The notes under the pieces were generated by a model that did not search any database, was not told where the DNA came from, and saw nothing but the letters and a program-made list of their open reading frames with translations. The position numbers were made by a program, and so were the translations under genes. Shown here piece by piece: positions 36,539 through 45,302 of a stretch of 64,000 nt of DNA (positions are counted from its first letter, which is position 1; each line of letters opens with the position of its first letter). The stretch is from Fen-1362 sp964597035 (lineage in GTDB: Bacteria > Planctomycetota > Phycisphaerae > Sedimentisphaerales > Anaerobacaceae). The stretch spans positions 1 to 64,000 of the forward strand of contig CAZQWM010000001.1 of the NCBI GenBank assembly GCA_964597035.1. The letters run 5' to 3'.

Positions 36539-37840
36539 ATGGTGCGGTCTCGAGTATCTGTAATGCATTGCCGTCGCTTCCTGGTCTGCTGTTTTCTAAC
36601 GGTCTTTTTCGTTGCTATACCGCCTGTGTTATGCCAGGCGCAAAGACGGCCACGGACAGCCGAGTTGAAAATAATTCAGCTTCCGGCGCCGAAGCTATCG
36701 GGTTCCGTAAGCTTGGAAGAGGCCATCAACAACAGGCGAAGCATTCGGCAGTTTGCAGCCAAGCCGCTCAGTTTCGTTCAGATTGGACAGTTGGCCTGGG
36801 CGGGACAGGGCATAACCGACAAGCAACGCGGGTTCCGCGCCGCACCGTCGGCAGGTGCTTTATACCCAATCGAACTACATATAATCGCGCCAGAGGGCAT
36901 GTTTATCTATCGCCCCTCGGAACATTCACTTGAACAGGTTTCCTCGTCAGACCTCAGAAAGAAGCTCTCATCGGCTTCTCTGGGGCAGCAGTGGGTCGCT
37001 GATGCGGGTTGTGGCATCGTCATCACCGGCTCGGTCAGAAAGCTCGCCGCCAAGTACGGCAGCAAGGCAACGAAGTTTATGCTGCTCGAGGCGGGCCACG
37101 TGGCCGAGAACATTCAGTTACAGGCCGTAGCAATGGGGCTTGTGGCAGTACCCGTCGGCGCCTTTGATACAAGGAATGTAAGTAAGGTCTGTGAGCTGTC
37201 AGGTGAGCTGGAGCCGCTGTTGATTGTTTGCGTCGGCTATCCGCTTTCGACATCACAACCGGGAGCACAACAAAACGGTTCAACTGCTGCAGGCAAAAAG
37301 GCGGTCTTCGTTGTCCCCAGTGCTGAATTCAGAGACGAGGAACTATTCGAGACACAGCGAATCCTGACCGAAGCCGGCATAGAAACCGCAATCGCCAGCA
37401 CAAAAATCGGGCCTCTGCGGGGTATGCTCGGCGGAATCGCTGCATCCGAAATAGCGCTGGAGAACTTGCGCGTCTCAGATTACGACGCGGTTATCTTCGT
37501 AGGAGGAACGGGGGCCGTCCAGTATTTCACTAATCATACTGCGCAAGATATAGCACGCGAGGCGGCATCGGAGCACAAAGTCCTGGCCGCAATATCCATA
37601 GCGCCGACAATTCTGGCAAACGCAGGCGTGCTCAACAACACCAAGGCAACCGCCTTTATCACTCAACGCAATGCTATCCAAAAAGGCGGGGCAAAATACA
37701 CCGGCAGGCCTATAGAACGCGACGGCCTTATAATAACCGCAAGCGGTCCCGCTGCTTCAGCAACATTCGCCCGGACAATTGTCGCCACACTTCTGCAGCA
37801 ACAGCAAAGCGGACGGGAAAGCCCGCAACGCCTACCTTGA
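36539..37840 (+). CDS. Exported SagB-type nitroreductase fused to a DJ-1/PfpI domain
   Basis: 433 residues from ATG 36539, chosen for GGAGGG at good spacing; ATG 36485 is an alternative. A signal peptide (CRRFLVCCFLTVFFVAIPPV) is followed by an FMN-nitroreductase domain (about residues 55-235; NRRSIRQFAAKPLS, APSAGALYPIELHII, AGHVAENIQLQAVAMGLV), the SagB/ThcOx type that in other systems oxidises azolines. A Gln/Ser/Ala linker leads to a DJ-1/PfpI domain (about 253-420; AVFVVPSAEFRDEELFE, YDAVIFVGGTGAVQYF). The nucleophile elbow reads AAISIAPTILANAG: a Ser (TCC, 37595-37597) stands where family members have Cys, so the DJ-1 half may be non-catalytic. The 3' end overlaps the convergent nadE by 9 bases. 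Confidence 0.82.
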   Translation: MVRSRVSVMHCRRFLVCCFLTVFFVAIPPVLCQAQRRPRTAELKIIQLPAPKLSGSVSLEEAINNRRSIRQFAAKPLSFVQIGQLAWAGQGITDKQRGFRAAPSAGALYPIELHIIAPEGMFIYRPSEHSLEQVSSSDLRKKLSSASLGQQWVADAGCGIVITGSVRKLAAKYGSKATKFMLLEAGHVAENIQLQAVAMGLVAVPVGAFDTRNVSKVCELSGELEPLLIVCVGYPLSTSQPGAQQNGSTAAGKKAVFVVPSAEFRDEELFETQRILTEAGIETAIASTKIGPLRGMLGGIAASEIALENLRVSDYDAVIFVGGTGAVQYFTNHTAQDIAREAASEHKVLAAISIAPTILANAGVLNNTKATAFITQRNAIQKGGAKYTGRPIERDGLIITASGPAASATFARTIVATLLQQQQSGRESPQRLP

Positions 37841-39475
37841 ATCGGCCCAGGGATTGTAATGATTTGTGATTGGCAGGCGCCTGTCCCTGCCGAACGCCTT
37901 CGGCGTGATTTTGACCCCCGGCGGCGACTGCCTCCTCTTATACTCGTTTCGGTCGACCATACGAATGACCTTAATGACTGCGTCTCTCGGCAGCCCCTGG
38001 TCGATGAGTTGTTGAGCGGATTTATCCTGCTCTACATAGCCCTTCAGGATTTCGTCTAAAAGGTCATAGTCAGGCAGAGAATCGGTGTCCTTCTGGTCGG
38101 GGCGAAGCTCGGCGCTTGGCACTCTTTCTATAGCACTTGCAGGTATGATTTCCCGCTTGTTGATTTCGTTAATGTGACGTGCGAGCTTGAATACCATAGT
38201 TTTGAAAACGTCTTTCAAGACGGCAAAGCCGCCGGCAGTATCACCATAGAGCGTCGTGTAGCCGACGGCGATTTCGCTTTTATTGCCGGTCGTAAGAACA
38301 AGGGCATTCAACTGGTTAGACAGCGACATCAGGATGGTCCCTCTTATTCTGGCCTGCAGGTTTTCGTAGGCGATACCCTTGCTGTCCCAGCCGGGCACAT
38401 CCCCAAGCGAGCCATTGAATCGCTCCAGCACAGAGCCGATGGGGATGGTCATAAACTGGATACCCAGGTTTTTGGCAAGCTTCCCGGCGTCGCTGACTGT
38501 CTCGGGGCTGTTGAATTCCGACGGCATCGTGATTCCGATGACGCTTTCTGTGCCCAAGGCCGCAACCGCGACACCCGCGGTGACGGACGAGTCTATGCCA
38601 CCGCTTAAACCCACCAAAACCCTGCTGAAGCCGTTTTTCTTTACATAATCCCTTGTGCCCAGCACAAGCGAAAGATAAAGCTCATCGAGCACATCGAGCG
38701 AATAATCGGCCGAAGCAGACACAGGTTTTACCGACGCGGTCTCCGCTTCGGTGGAAATATCAGCGATTAGCAGGTCCTCTTCGAATACCTTTGCCATCGA
38801 GACGATTCGGCCTGAGGCGTCTGCAAACATACTTCGCCCGTCGAAAACAAGCTCATCCTGCCCCCCCACCAGATTACAGTAACAGACAGGACAGTTAAGC
38901 CGTGTGGCGCAATGGCCGACCATTTCCTTTCTCGTCTCGATTTTACCAAGATGAAAAGGCGAAGCCGAGATATTCAGCAGCAAATCAATTCGGCCTGCAT
39001 TCCTGAAAACCCTGTCAAGCCATTCAATGTCCCAAATATCCATACACACCGTCACAGCAATGTTCATACCGTCCAGCTCGATAATCAAAGGCCGGGTGCC
39101 CGGCTGGAAATACCGACGCTCGTCAAACACACCGTAATTAGGCAGCAGGTTCTTTCGATATACCTTCTCCAGCCGACCGTCCTTCAGTATCCCTGCGCAG
39201 TTATATGTCTGGCCGCGAAAATAGTCCGCGAAACCAACCATTATGACCGCATCCGGACAATCGGCTGCAAGTCTTTCGACGGTCCGCCGATTGTCGTCGA
39301 GAAAATGCCTTTTCAACAGCAAATCTTCCGGCGGATAGCCGCACACCGCAAGCTCCGGGAATAAAAGCAGCTCCACGCCCTGCTGCTTTGCCTGCCTGTA
39401 GATATCCCGCATCCTCTCGGCGTTTCCCGACAGGTCCCCCACCACCGCATCAAACTGCCCTAAGGCCACACGCAT
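37832..39475 (-). CDS. nadE: Glutamine-dependent NAD+ synthase
   Basis: Makes NAD+ from nicotinic acid adenine dinucleotide, with ammonia released from glutamine. 547 residues. The N-terminal nitrilase-type amidotransferase domain shows its Glu (LLFPELAVCGYPPEDLL), Lys (VYRKNLLPNYGVFDE) and Cys (VTVCMDIWDIEW). The C-terminal synthetase domain has the pyrophosphate loop LVGLSGGIDSSVTAG and the later SELRPDQKDTDSLPDYDLLD-type substrate region. ATG 39475 starts it. It is a single gene transcribed toward the nitroreductase fusion. Confidence 0.95.
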   Translation of the reverse strand: MRVALGQFDAVVGDLSGNAERMRDIYRQAKQQGVELLLFPELAVCGYPPEDLLLKRHFLDDNRRTVERLAADCPDAVIMVGFADYFRGQTYNCAGILKDGRLEKVYRKNLLPNYGVFDERRYFQPGTRPLIIELDGMNIAVTVCMDIWDIEWLDRVFRNAGRIDLLLNISASPFHLGKIETRKEMVGHCATRLNCPVCYCNLVGGQDELVFDGRSMFADASGRIVSMAKVFEEDLLIADISTEAETASVKPVSASADYSLDVLDELYLSLVLGTRDYVKKNGFSRVLVGLSGGIDSSVTAGVAVAALGTESVIGITMPSEFNSPETVSDAGKLAKNLGIQFMTIPIGSVLERFNGSLGDVPGWDSKGIAYENLQARIRGTILMSLSNQLNALVLTTGNKSEIAVGYTTLYGDTAGGFAVLKDVFKTMVFKLARHINEINKREIIPASAIERVPSAELRPDQKDTDSLPDYDLLDEILKGYVEQDKSAQQLIDQGLPRDAVIKVIRMVDRNEYKRRQSPPGVKITPKAFGRDRRLPITNHYNPWADSR

Positions 39476-39743
39476 AAAAGGCCGCCAAAATACACAGTAG
39501 AGTCTGTTAACCTCTTGTGATGTAAGTTACAAAACGCACGCGTATTATTATAGTACTTTTTTAAGAACTATTCCCGCCCATCATTGCCGAATGTTGGGAA
39601 CCTGAAAAAGTATCAAGTTGCAGAATTCCCGGGTAATGGGCCGATATAGAAACAGCACTGTTGAATACCCGACTGATATTAGCGGGTCAAATTCGCAATT
39701 GCACGAGCTTTGCCGTCCTGGGCAATACAATCAAGGTAGGAAA

Positions 39744-40358
39744 ATGGAATTTGACAACTACAGAAGCCATTTGTCCGTGTTTGAGAAAATCTATAGCGCA
39801 TTTAATATAAACCGTGTTCTCGAATTCGGCCTGGGCGAGTACAGCACAACCTTCTTCGTCGGGCACTGCGAGTTTGTCGTCAGCGTAGAGCAGGAAAGCA
39901 GGGAATGGTATTACAAAATAAATGCAAAAATTAACTCGCCAAACTGGCACCCTGTTTTCCAGCGCGACCCGGAGGCGGTTTTTCAGTATTTTGACGGCAA
40001 AGGCACCACCTTCGACCTCGTCTTCAGCGACGGACTGGCCCAGACACGATGCCTAGTGGCCAACATGGCTATGCAAAGAAAGGTGCCAATAGTGGTGTTG
40101 CACGATGCCGAAAAGGTATGGTATTATCGATGGAACCTGCTCGACATTCCTTCCAGCTACAGCCGATTCGATTTTCGCTGCCGGACAGGCGTTCATAAGG
40201 TGACGACCGTTCTGACAAACCACGATGCAAACATCATTGAGCAATGGAGCGTCCATGAGCACGACAGGATTCTGCAGGCCTATAGCTCTCCAGGCCAGCC
40301 GATTGTTCAAATAGTATACAACAACCTCTCAAAGACAACTCCCCGGATTTCAGTCTAA
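39744..40358 (+). CDS. Methyltransferase-like (class I SAM fold) protein
   Basis: 204 residues from ATG 39744, preceded by AGGTAGGAAA; in-frame ATG 39636 would add 36 residues. The stretch NRVLEFGLGEYSTTFFV resembles the SAM-binding loop, followed by an acidic strand end (VVSVEQESREWY) and a later DLVFSDGLAQTR and VVLHDAEKVWYY. These fit the Methyltransf_24-like group. Substrate unknown. It stands alone between nadE and the tRNA. Confidence 0.6.
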   Translation: MEFDNYRSHLSVFEKIYSAFNINRVLEFGLGEYSTTFFVGHCEFVVSVEQESREWYYKINAKINSPNWHPVFQRDPEAVFQYFDGKGTTFDLVFSDGLAQTRCLVANMAMQRKVPIVVLHDAEKVWYYRWNLLDIPSSYSRFDFRCRTGVHKVTTVLTNHDANIIEQWSVHEHDRILQAYSSPGQPIVQIVYNNLSKTTPRISV

Positions 40359-40410
40359 ATCTTCGCTGTGCGCGCTTTATCATCCCTCTTGTATAAAAAT
40401 CAATAAAGAA

Positions 40411-40498
40411 CGGAGAGGGCGGGATTCGAACCCGCGGTACCCCTTAGGGGCACACCGGTTTTCGAAACCGGCTCGATCAGCCGCTCCGACACCTCTCC
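40411..40498 (-). tRNA. tRNA-Ser (anticodon CGA)
   Basis: On the minus strand an 88-base class II tRNA folds with acceptor arms GGAGAGG (40498-40492) and CCTCTCC (40418-40412). The anticodon stem CCGGT/ACCGG has loop TTCGAAA, giving anticodon CGA for codon UCG. There is a long variable arm (CCCCTAAGGGG) and a standard T arm with GGGTTCGAATCCC. CCA is not encoded. Confidence 0.95.
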
Positions 40499-40514
40499 GG
40501 TATCGTCTGTTATT

Positions 40515-40579
40515 GATTATTTACAATTGATTATTCCGGTCAAGAGATTGTTGAAAGCAAGCAGCCGATTATTTACAAT
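40515..40579. repeat. 13-base direct repeat GATTATTTACAAT between tRNA and hisA
   Basis: GATTATTTACAAT occurs at 40515-40527 and again at 40567-40579. The AT-rich style resembles the inverted repeats at 36028 and 63495. The second copy lies just upstream of hisA. Confidence 0.6.
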
Positions 40580-40617
40580 CCAGACGTATCGCTTTGTAAA
40601 TCCTGTAAGGGCGAAAA

Positions 40618-41498
40618 ATGTATATCATACCGGCTATCGACCTTCGCGGCGGTAAATGCGTGCGGCTTATCCAGGGCGATTATCACCGCCAGATAAACTA
40701 CCAGGACAACCCCGTCAAACAGGCACAGGATTTCATCGAGCAGGGAGCCGAATGGCTGCACATCGTTGACCTCGACGGCGCAAAGATTGGGCGTCCGGTC
40801 AATACGCCAACCATATCGGCTATAACCGCACTCGGCAAGCTAAATATAGAGGTCGGCGGCGGAATACGAACCGATGAGTCCGTAGAAGAACTTCTTAACC
40901 TGGGCATAAATCGCGTCATAATCGGCACACAGGCCATCAACGATTTCGAATGGTTCAGCGATATCACGACGCGTTTCCCGCACAAAATTGCGCTTGGTCT
41001 CGACGCCCGCGGCTCTCACATTGTTACCAGCGGCTGGTACGATGAACACCCAAAAGGCCTTATCGAGCTCGCCTGTGAGGCAGCTTCGCTGCCCATAGCA
41101 GCTATCATCTATACCGACGTTACCAGGGATGGCATGCTCGGCGGCCCAAATCTGGATAGAACTAAGGCCTTGATTGACTGCGTCTCGGTCCCTGTTATNN
41201 NNNNNNNNNNNNNNNNNNNNNNNNNNNNNNNNNNNNNNNNNNNNNNNNNNNNNNNNNNNNNNNNNNNNNNNNNNNNNNNNNNNNNNNNNNNNNNNNNNGC
41301 CCAAATCTGGATAGAACTAAGGCCTTGATTGACTGCGTCTCGGTCCCTGTTATCGCATCCGGCGGCGTTACAACCGCAGAAAACATAAAAAAACTCGCTT
41401 CTCTCGGCGCAGCCGGCGTGATTGTCGGCCGGGCACTCTACGAAGGCACGCTTACCCTTGGCGAGGCAATAGCCGCCGCCAAATCACCACAAGAATAA
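40618..41498 (+). CDS. hisA: HisA, ProFAR isomerase (interrupted only by a scaffold gap)
   Basis: Fourth step of histidine synthesis: isomerises N'-formimino-AICAR ribotide on a TIM barrel. YIIPAIDLRGGKCVRLIQGD holds the first catalytic Asp; VDLDGAKIGR, EVGGGIRTDE, IIYTDVTRDGMLGGPN (second Asp) and the post-gap IASGGVTT and VGRALYEGTL complete the barrel. The 100 N at 41199-41298 are flanked by the same 55 bases (41144-41198 and 41299-41353). Joining at this overlap removes 155 bases and gives one open frame of 241 residues, the normal HisA length, so the gap is probably artificial. No other his gene is adjacent. Confidence 0.93.
41144..41353 (+). repeat. 55-base duplicate flanking a 100-N gap in hisA (assembly artefact)
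   Basis: The 55 bases from GCCCAAATCTGG to CCTGTTAT before the gap (41144-41198) are identical to those after it (41299-41353). This is what is left when two contig ends overlap but were joined with a fixed 100-N spacer. Confidence 0.95.
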
Positions 41499-41804
41499 GA
41501 GCAACCCAATTCCATCCACATCCTCCGCACTGAAATCTGCGGAATTGAAAGACGCCTTACATCACCTCGACTTGTCCAAATGGCTCTCAACCGCACTTTC
41601 AGGGCCTTAATCGGTATATTATAGGACTCAGTGAATTGTCTTGGAATTTCGGTATATTTACACCATACTCATTACTAACTTGGCTATTCGGTGCCGCATC
41701 AGCTAAGGAATTCATTTCCGAGGCATCACAGGCATAGATGAAAAAGTATTGGACAGCACACAACGGGACAAGTGGCTGTTAGTACCTAAGATTACCCCCC
41801 CCGA

Positions 41805-41820
41805 TGTTTCACGTGGAACA
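41805..41820 (-). promoter_or_regulatory. parS site (perfect)
   Basis: TGTTTCACGTGGAACA is the exact reverse complement of TGTTCCACGTGAAACA, the parS sequence bound by chromosomal ParB in B. subtilis and widely conserved in bacteria. It lies 552 bases upstream of parB. Confidence 0.93.
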
Positions 41821-41869
41821 TAGTCCTAACGGGGGCAACTTGGCCAATCCGTGCCTGTCATCAAAATCC

Positions 41870-41889
41870 TGGCATACAATGGCATACAA
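41870..41889 (+). repeat. Tandem 10-base duplication TGGCATACAA x2
   Basis: Two adjoining perfect copies of TGGCATACAA. A second, different tandem pair follows 31 bases later, between the two parS sites. Confidence 0.7.
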
Positions 41890-41920
41890 TAGCAAAGTGG
41901 CGTTTTTATCCTAATGATAG

Positions 41921-41940
41921 TAGTATGACATAGTATGACA
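41921..41940 (+). repeat. Tandem 10-base duplication TAGTATGACA x2
   Basis: Two adjoining perfect copies of TAGTATGACA, between the parS sites. Too few copies to call iterons. Confidence 0.7.
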
Positions 41941-42201
41941 CTAATACTGAACATTAACCTTTGGCGATCCTTGCATTTTTGGCATATTATCAAATAACCC
42001 GGGTGCCAACCCCAGGATTTCCTTTGACGGTATAGGTTTGCCCTTGGCGAGAAGGATGACTTCAGGAATTGAGCGCTGCTTGGGACAGAAAGGCGCCTCG
42101 AAGTAACCTCCCCTGTGAAGCCCCAGCAGATTTTCTCTGCCCAGCCACATCCAACCACTAACTCTCTCAAGGCAAGGAGTCAATACGCAAGCGGACCCTA
42201 T

Positions 42202-42217
42202 TGTTCCACGTGAAACT
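42202..42217 (+). promoter_or_regulatory. parS site (one mismatch)
   Basis: TGTTCCACGTGAAACT differs from the perfect site only in the last base. It lies 154 bases before the parB start, in the opposite orientation to the first site, though the core is palindromic. Confidence 0.9.
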
Positions 42218-42371
42218 TTTTTTATGAAATCGCCAAATTTGACTGGTAACGCTTTAGAATTTTCGTTAATAACACCGAAATAGCTCAAAGATATTCTTAT
42301 TATAATGCACCAATCAAATAGTGATGGCCTTTCCGGCTATCCACACATTTTTTAATCGAAGGGGCACATTA

Positions 42372-43319
42372 ATGGCACAAAAGACCGAAAAACCAAAACA
42401 CCTTGGCAGGGGATTGGCTTCCCTTTTAGGTCCTATAACATCAAGCGAAAAGGGCAAGATAGCTCCCGTCCCTATAATGCCTATTGCATCTAACTCTTTG
42501 TCTAATAAGAAATTACGTAACAACTTAAAAGAAGTCCCAATTGTCGAAATTCAGCCAAATCCGCACCAAGTTCGTTTCATTTGGAACGAACAAGAACTCG
42601 CGGATTTGGCAAGGTCTATCAAGGCAAATGGTGTGATACAGCCAATAATTGTGAGACCGTTTAATGGCGGTTATCAGCTCGTAGCTGGGGAGAGGCGATG
42701 GAGAGCCGCGAAGCTCGCAGGGCTGGATGTTATTCCTGCCATCATCCGCGAAACGAGCGAAAACGAACTTCTCGAGCTTGCATTGGTTGAAAATATTCAT
42801 CGCACAGACCTGAATCCAATCGAACGGGCCAATGCTTATCAGAGGTACTTAAACGCATTATCCCTGACGCAGGTCGAGGCGGCGGCCCGGCTTGGCGAGG
42901 ACCGCTCGGTGATAGCCAATCACCTGCGACTGCTGGATTTACCGCCCGAGTTAAAGCAGATGCTAATCGACGGACAGCTTACTATGGGACATGCGCGTGC
43001 TATTCTCGCTTTGCCTACGGACGATTTAAGACGCAAATTAGCCAACCGTGCCCTTGCTGGGCGACTGAGTGTCAGAGAAATTGAGCGGCTTGTAAGGCAG
43101 CACCTCGCTGCCAACACCAGCCGCAAAACAGCAGCAAGAGAAAAGGCGGCCCATATCCGCGACCTTGAGAGTCGCCTCAGCAAGGAACTTGGGACTAATG
43201 TCGCTATTGAGACACGAAGAAACGGGAGATACGGAAGAATTGTCATTGAATTCCACTCCCTCGAAGAATTTGATAGAATAACTGAAAAGATTGGCGTAAC
43301 AAGCGCAGAGGAAATTTAA
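42372..43319 (+). CDS. parB: ParB chromosome-partitioning protein
   Basis: Binds parS, spreads as a CTP-dependent clamp and organises the origin region for segregation. 315 residues from ATG 42372 (MAQKTEKPKHLGRGLASLLG, the usual ParB opening). The CTPase/ParB-nuclease fold shows IQPNPHQVR, GVIQPIIVRP, LVAGERRWRAAKLAGL and ENIHRTDLNPIERA. The helix-turn-helix has LTQVEAAARLGEDRSVIANH, then TMGHARAILALP. The dimerisation tail is charged. No parA sits beside it in this window, although ParA is normally the partner. Nearby parS sites suggest this part of the chromosome is near oriC. Confidence 0.95.
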   Translation: MAQKTEKPKHLGRGLASLLGPITSSEKGKIAPVPIMPIASNSLSNKKLRNNLKEVPIVEIQPNPHQVRFIWNEQELADLARSIKANGVIQPIIVRPFNGGYQLVAGERRWRAAKLAGLDVIPAIIRETSENELLELALVENIHRTDLNPIERANAYQRYLNALSLTQVEAAARLGEDRSVIANHLRLLDLPPELKQMLIDGQLTMGHARAILALPTDDLRRKLANRALAGRLSVREIERLVRQHLAANTSRKTAAREKAAHIRDLESRLSKELGTNVAIETRRNGRYGRIVIEFHSLEEFDRITEKIGVTSAEEI

Positions 43320-43357
43320 TAACCGGCCCAATACACAGGCCGACGAAGGGGGTTAAT

Positions 43358-44065
43358 ATGAAAGGCGCAAAGAAATTGTTAAATGCAGTAAGAAATACAC
43401 AGAAGCGAAATGCCCACGTATTATCGCTTCTGCTTATAGCAGGATTGCCTCTATGTTTGACGCAAACACTGCGTGGGCAAGAACATAATGAATCAGCGCT
43501 TGCTGAAATGGAGCCTAACGAGCAAACCGTTCGAGATTCCAAGTCGGCCGCCCCAAAACCAATGGCTACGCCCGATGTAAACGCGACCGAAGAGCAACAG
43601 GGCAGACCTGGCAATGAAACGGTGGAAGCGAGAGTCATCGACATCAATGATTTTAACGAGCTTAACCGGGAGATTAATCGGATGAGCTTCGAGAGCAGGG
43701 ATGAGCAGGAGCAGTGGCTTGAACCAACCAACCGAAAGGCCGAACTGGCTCAGGCAGCCGAGGGAACGGTCACAGCGGAGCTTGAATTCATACGAAAGGT
43801 CGCGGCTGAAGAAAACGCGGAGAAAACCGTCAAGGCGATAGACCTCGTCCTGCAGCGAAGACAAGAAAGATTAAATTCACTTGTCACCAAGCTCCAGGAT
43901 GAGCTGAGGCAGCAGCGTCAGCAGGAACTGGGTGAGCGACGCGAGAGAAGGCCAACTCGCGAGCGCATTGAGCGACCGGACCGAGAAGAGCGGCTGGAAC
44001 GGGCAAGAGAACGAATGGCGACAAGACGCACCAGAGAGACACAAGCCGAGGATACCCAGGAATAA
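43358..44065 (+). CDS. Exported hypothetical protein with charged C-terminal helix
   Basis: 235 residues, not recognised. A hydrophobic segment (VLSLLLIAGLPLCL, residues about 21-34) after a basic N-terminus suggests export, though the cleavage site is unclear. Residues 40-90 are low-complexity and acidic. The last 100 residues are extremely rich in Arg, Glu and Gln (QQRQQELGERRERRP and the like) and should form long helices or a coiled coil. It follows parB by 38 bases and may be co-transcribed. Confidence 0.65.
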   Translation: MKGAKKLLNAVRNTQKRNAHVLSLLLIAGLPLCLTQTLRGQEHNESALAEMEPNEQTVRDSKSAAPKPMATPDVNATEEQQGRPGNETVEARVIDINDFNELNREINRMSFESRDEQEQWLEPTNRKAELAQAAEGTVTAELEFIRKVAAEENAEKTVKAIDLVLQRRQERLNSLVTKLQDELRQQRQQELGERRERRPTRERIERPDREERLERARERMATRRTRETQAEDTQE

Positions 44066-44190
44066 TCCGTCAACATTCGCGAAAAAAGACAGGGACACCG
44101 AGTTGAGTATATACACCCCGAACGGACAAAAAGGTTGCACATTATTACCGGCTAACTATACTCACGCAAAAAGTGGTTTAGAGGATGCAA

Positions 44191-45183
44191 ATGCCGGGAA
44201 GGAATCCTAAGGTCGTCGCGGTTGGCTGCGCGTATGTGGATATGGCAGTCAAGTGTGCACAGGTGCCGACGGCGGGCCAGACTTCAGCCGGCTCGGCGCT
44301 TTCGTATACGGCGACCGGCCCCGGTGTCAATCAGGCCATAGAGGCGGCGCTTTGCGGCTGCGAGGTGCACCTAATCAGCAAAATCGGAAGCTGCCAGTTC
44401 GGGGAAACGATAAAATCCACTCTGCGCCAGCACAAAGTCAACACCGACTTCGTCTTCACCGCAAACGCAAAAAACACGGGCGTAATTTTAACGCTGGTAG
44501 ATTCAAAAGGAGAAAACGCCTGCATTCGATACGAAGGCGCCAACGCTTCGCTTTCTTCACAGGATATCGAAACCGCCGAGCAGGTAATCGCCGATGCCGA
44601 CGTCTGTCTGATTCACGCTCGCCTACCCAAAGAGACGGTTACCAAAGCCATCATCACAGCCAAGCTGCACGGTACCAGGATTATCCTGGACCCTGCAGGC
44701 GCAATCGGAACAACCCCGACTACGACACGCTCCGCCGTGGCGAGCAGTTCCGGCGGTGATACGTCGCTTGCGCCGGAGTATTTTTCGGTCGACGTCCTTA
44801 TACCCAACCTGTATGAAGCGGCACTTATCTCAGAACGGTCGAGCGCGAATATCCGCACTGCAAAGATGGTCGGCTCAGAACTGGTAGCAAGAGGGGCCGG
44901 CGCTGCCGTTATTACAATGGGCAAGCGTGGTTGTATGGTGGTTGACCGAAACACCGCTCACCACGTTCCGGCATTTCCCATAGAGCTTGTTGACCACACC
45001 GGCACCGGTGATGCATTTGCCGGCGCATTAGCTGCGTCACTGGCGGTCGGCGACGATTTATGCAAGGCCGTTACATTCGCCGCAGCCGCAGGTGCCTTGG
45101 CATGCACGAAATTCGGCTCTGTTGAAGCAATGCCCGCCAAGGCCGAAATCATCGAGCTAATTCAAAAACACATGGCTGAATAG
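44191..45183 (+). CDS. PfkB/ribokinase-family sugar kinase
   Basis: 330 residues from ATG 44191, favoured over ATG 44185 because AGAGG is then well spaced. The N-terminal ribokinase-type pattern GPGVNQAIEAALCGCEVHLI and the C-terminal anion-hole signature DHTGTGDAFAGALAASLAVG (catalytic Asp) are present, with IPNLYEAALISE between. Phosphorylates a sugar or nucleoside with ATP; the substrate is not shown by the sequence. It ends convergent with accA, 119 bases away. Confidence 0.88.
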   Translation: MPGRNPKVVAVGCAYVDMAVKCAQVPTAGQTSAGSALSYTATGPGVNQAIEAALCGCEVHLISKIGSCQFGETIKSTLRQHKVNTDFVFTANAKNTGVILTLVDSKGENACIRYEGANASLSSQDIETAEQVIADADVCLIHARLPKETVTKAIITAKLHGTRIILDPAGAIGTTPTTTRSAVASSSGGDTSLAPEYFSVDVLIPNLYEAALISERSSANIRTAKMVGSELVARGAGAAVITMGKRGCMVVDRNTAHHVPAFPIELVDHTGTGDAFAGALAASLAVGDDLCKAVTFAAAAGALACTKFGSVEAMPAKAEIIELIQKHMAE

Positions 45184-45302
45184 TCGCTCGCGACCAGCAA
45201 CACAAAACCAACACAAACTAAAAATCTCGTGATTGTGGTCCTCGCTTTAATTTTACGCTTCGCGTTTGTCTATATACAAGCGATTGCTGTTCCTTGTGAA
45301 GC

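Larger units (their letters stand above)
41499..42371. other. Centromere-like region between hisA and parB
   Basis: About 870 bases without a recognisable gene. It contains two parS sites (41805-41820, 42202-42217) and two short tandem duplications (41870-41889, 41921-41940). A minus-strand open frame of 115 codons (41941-42288) spans the second parS and matches no family I know. The expected parA upstream of parB is absent here. Confidence 0.7.

Noticed and set aside
41941..42288. 115-codon minus-strand frame between hisA and parB
   Set aside because: It contains a parS site, begins with TTG, and resembles no family I know. Recorded only as part of the intergenic entry.
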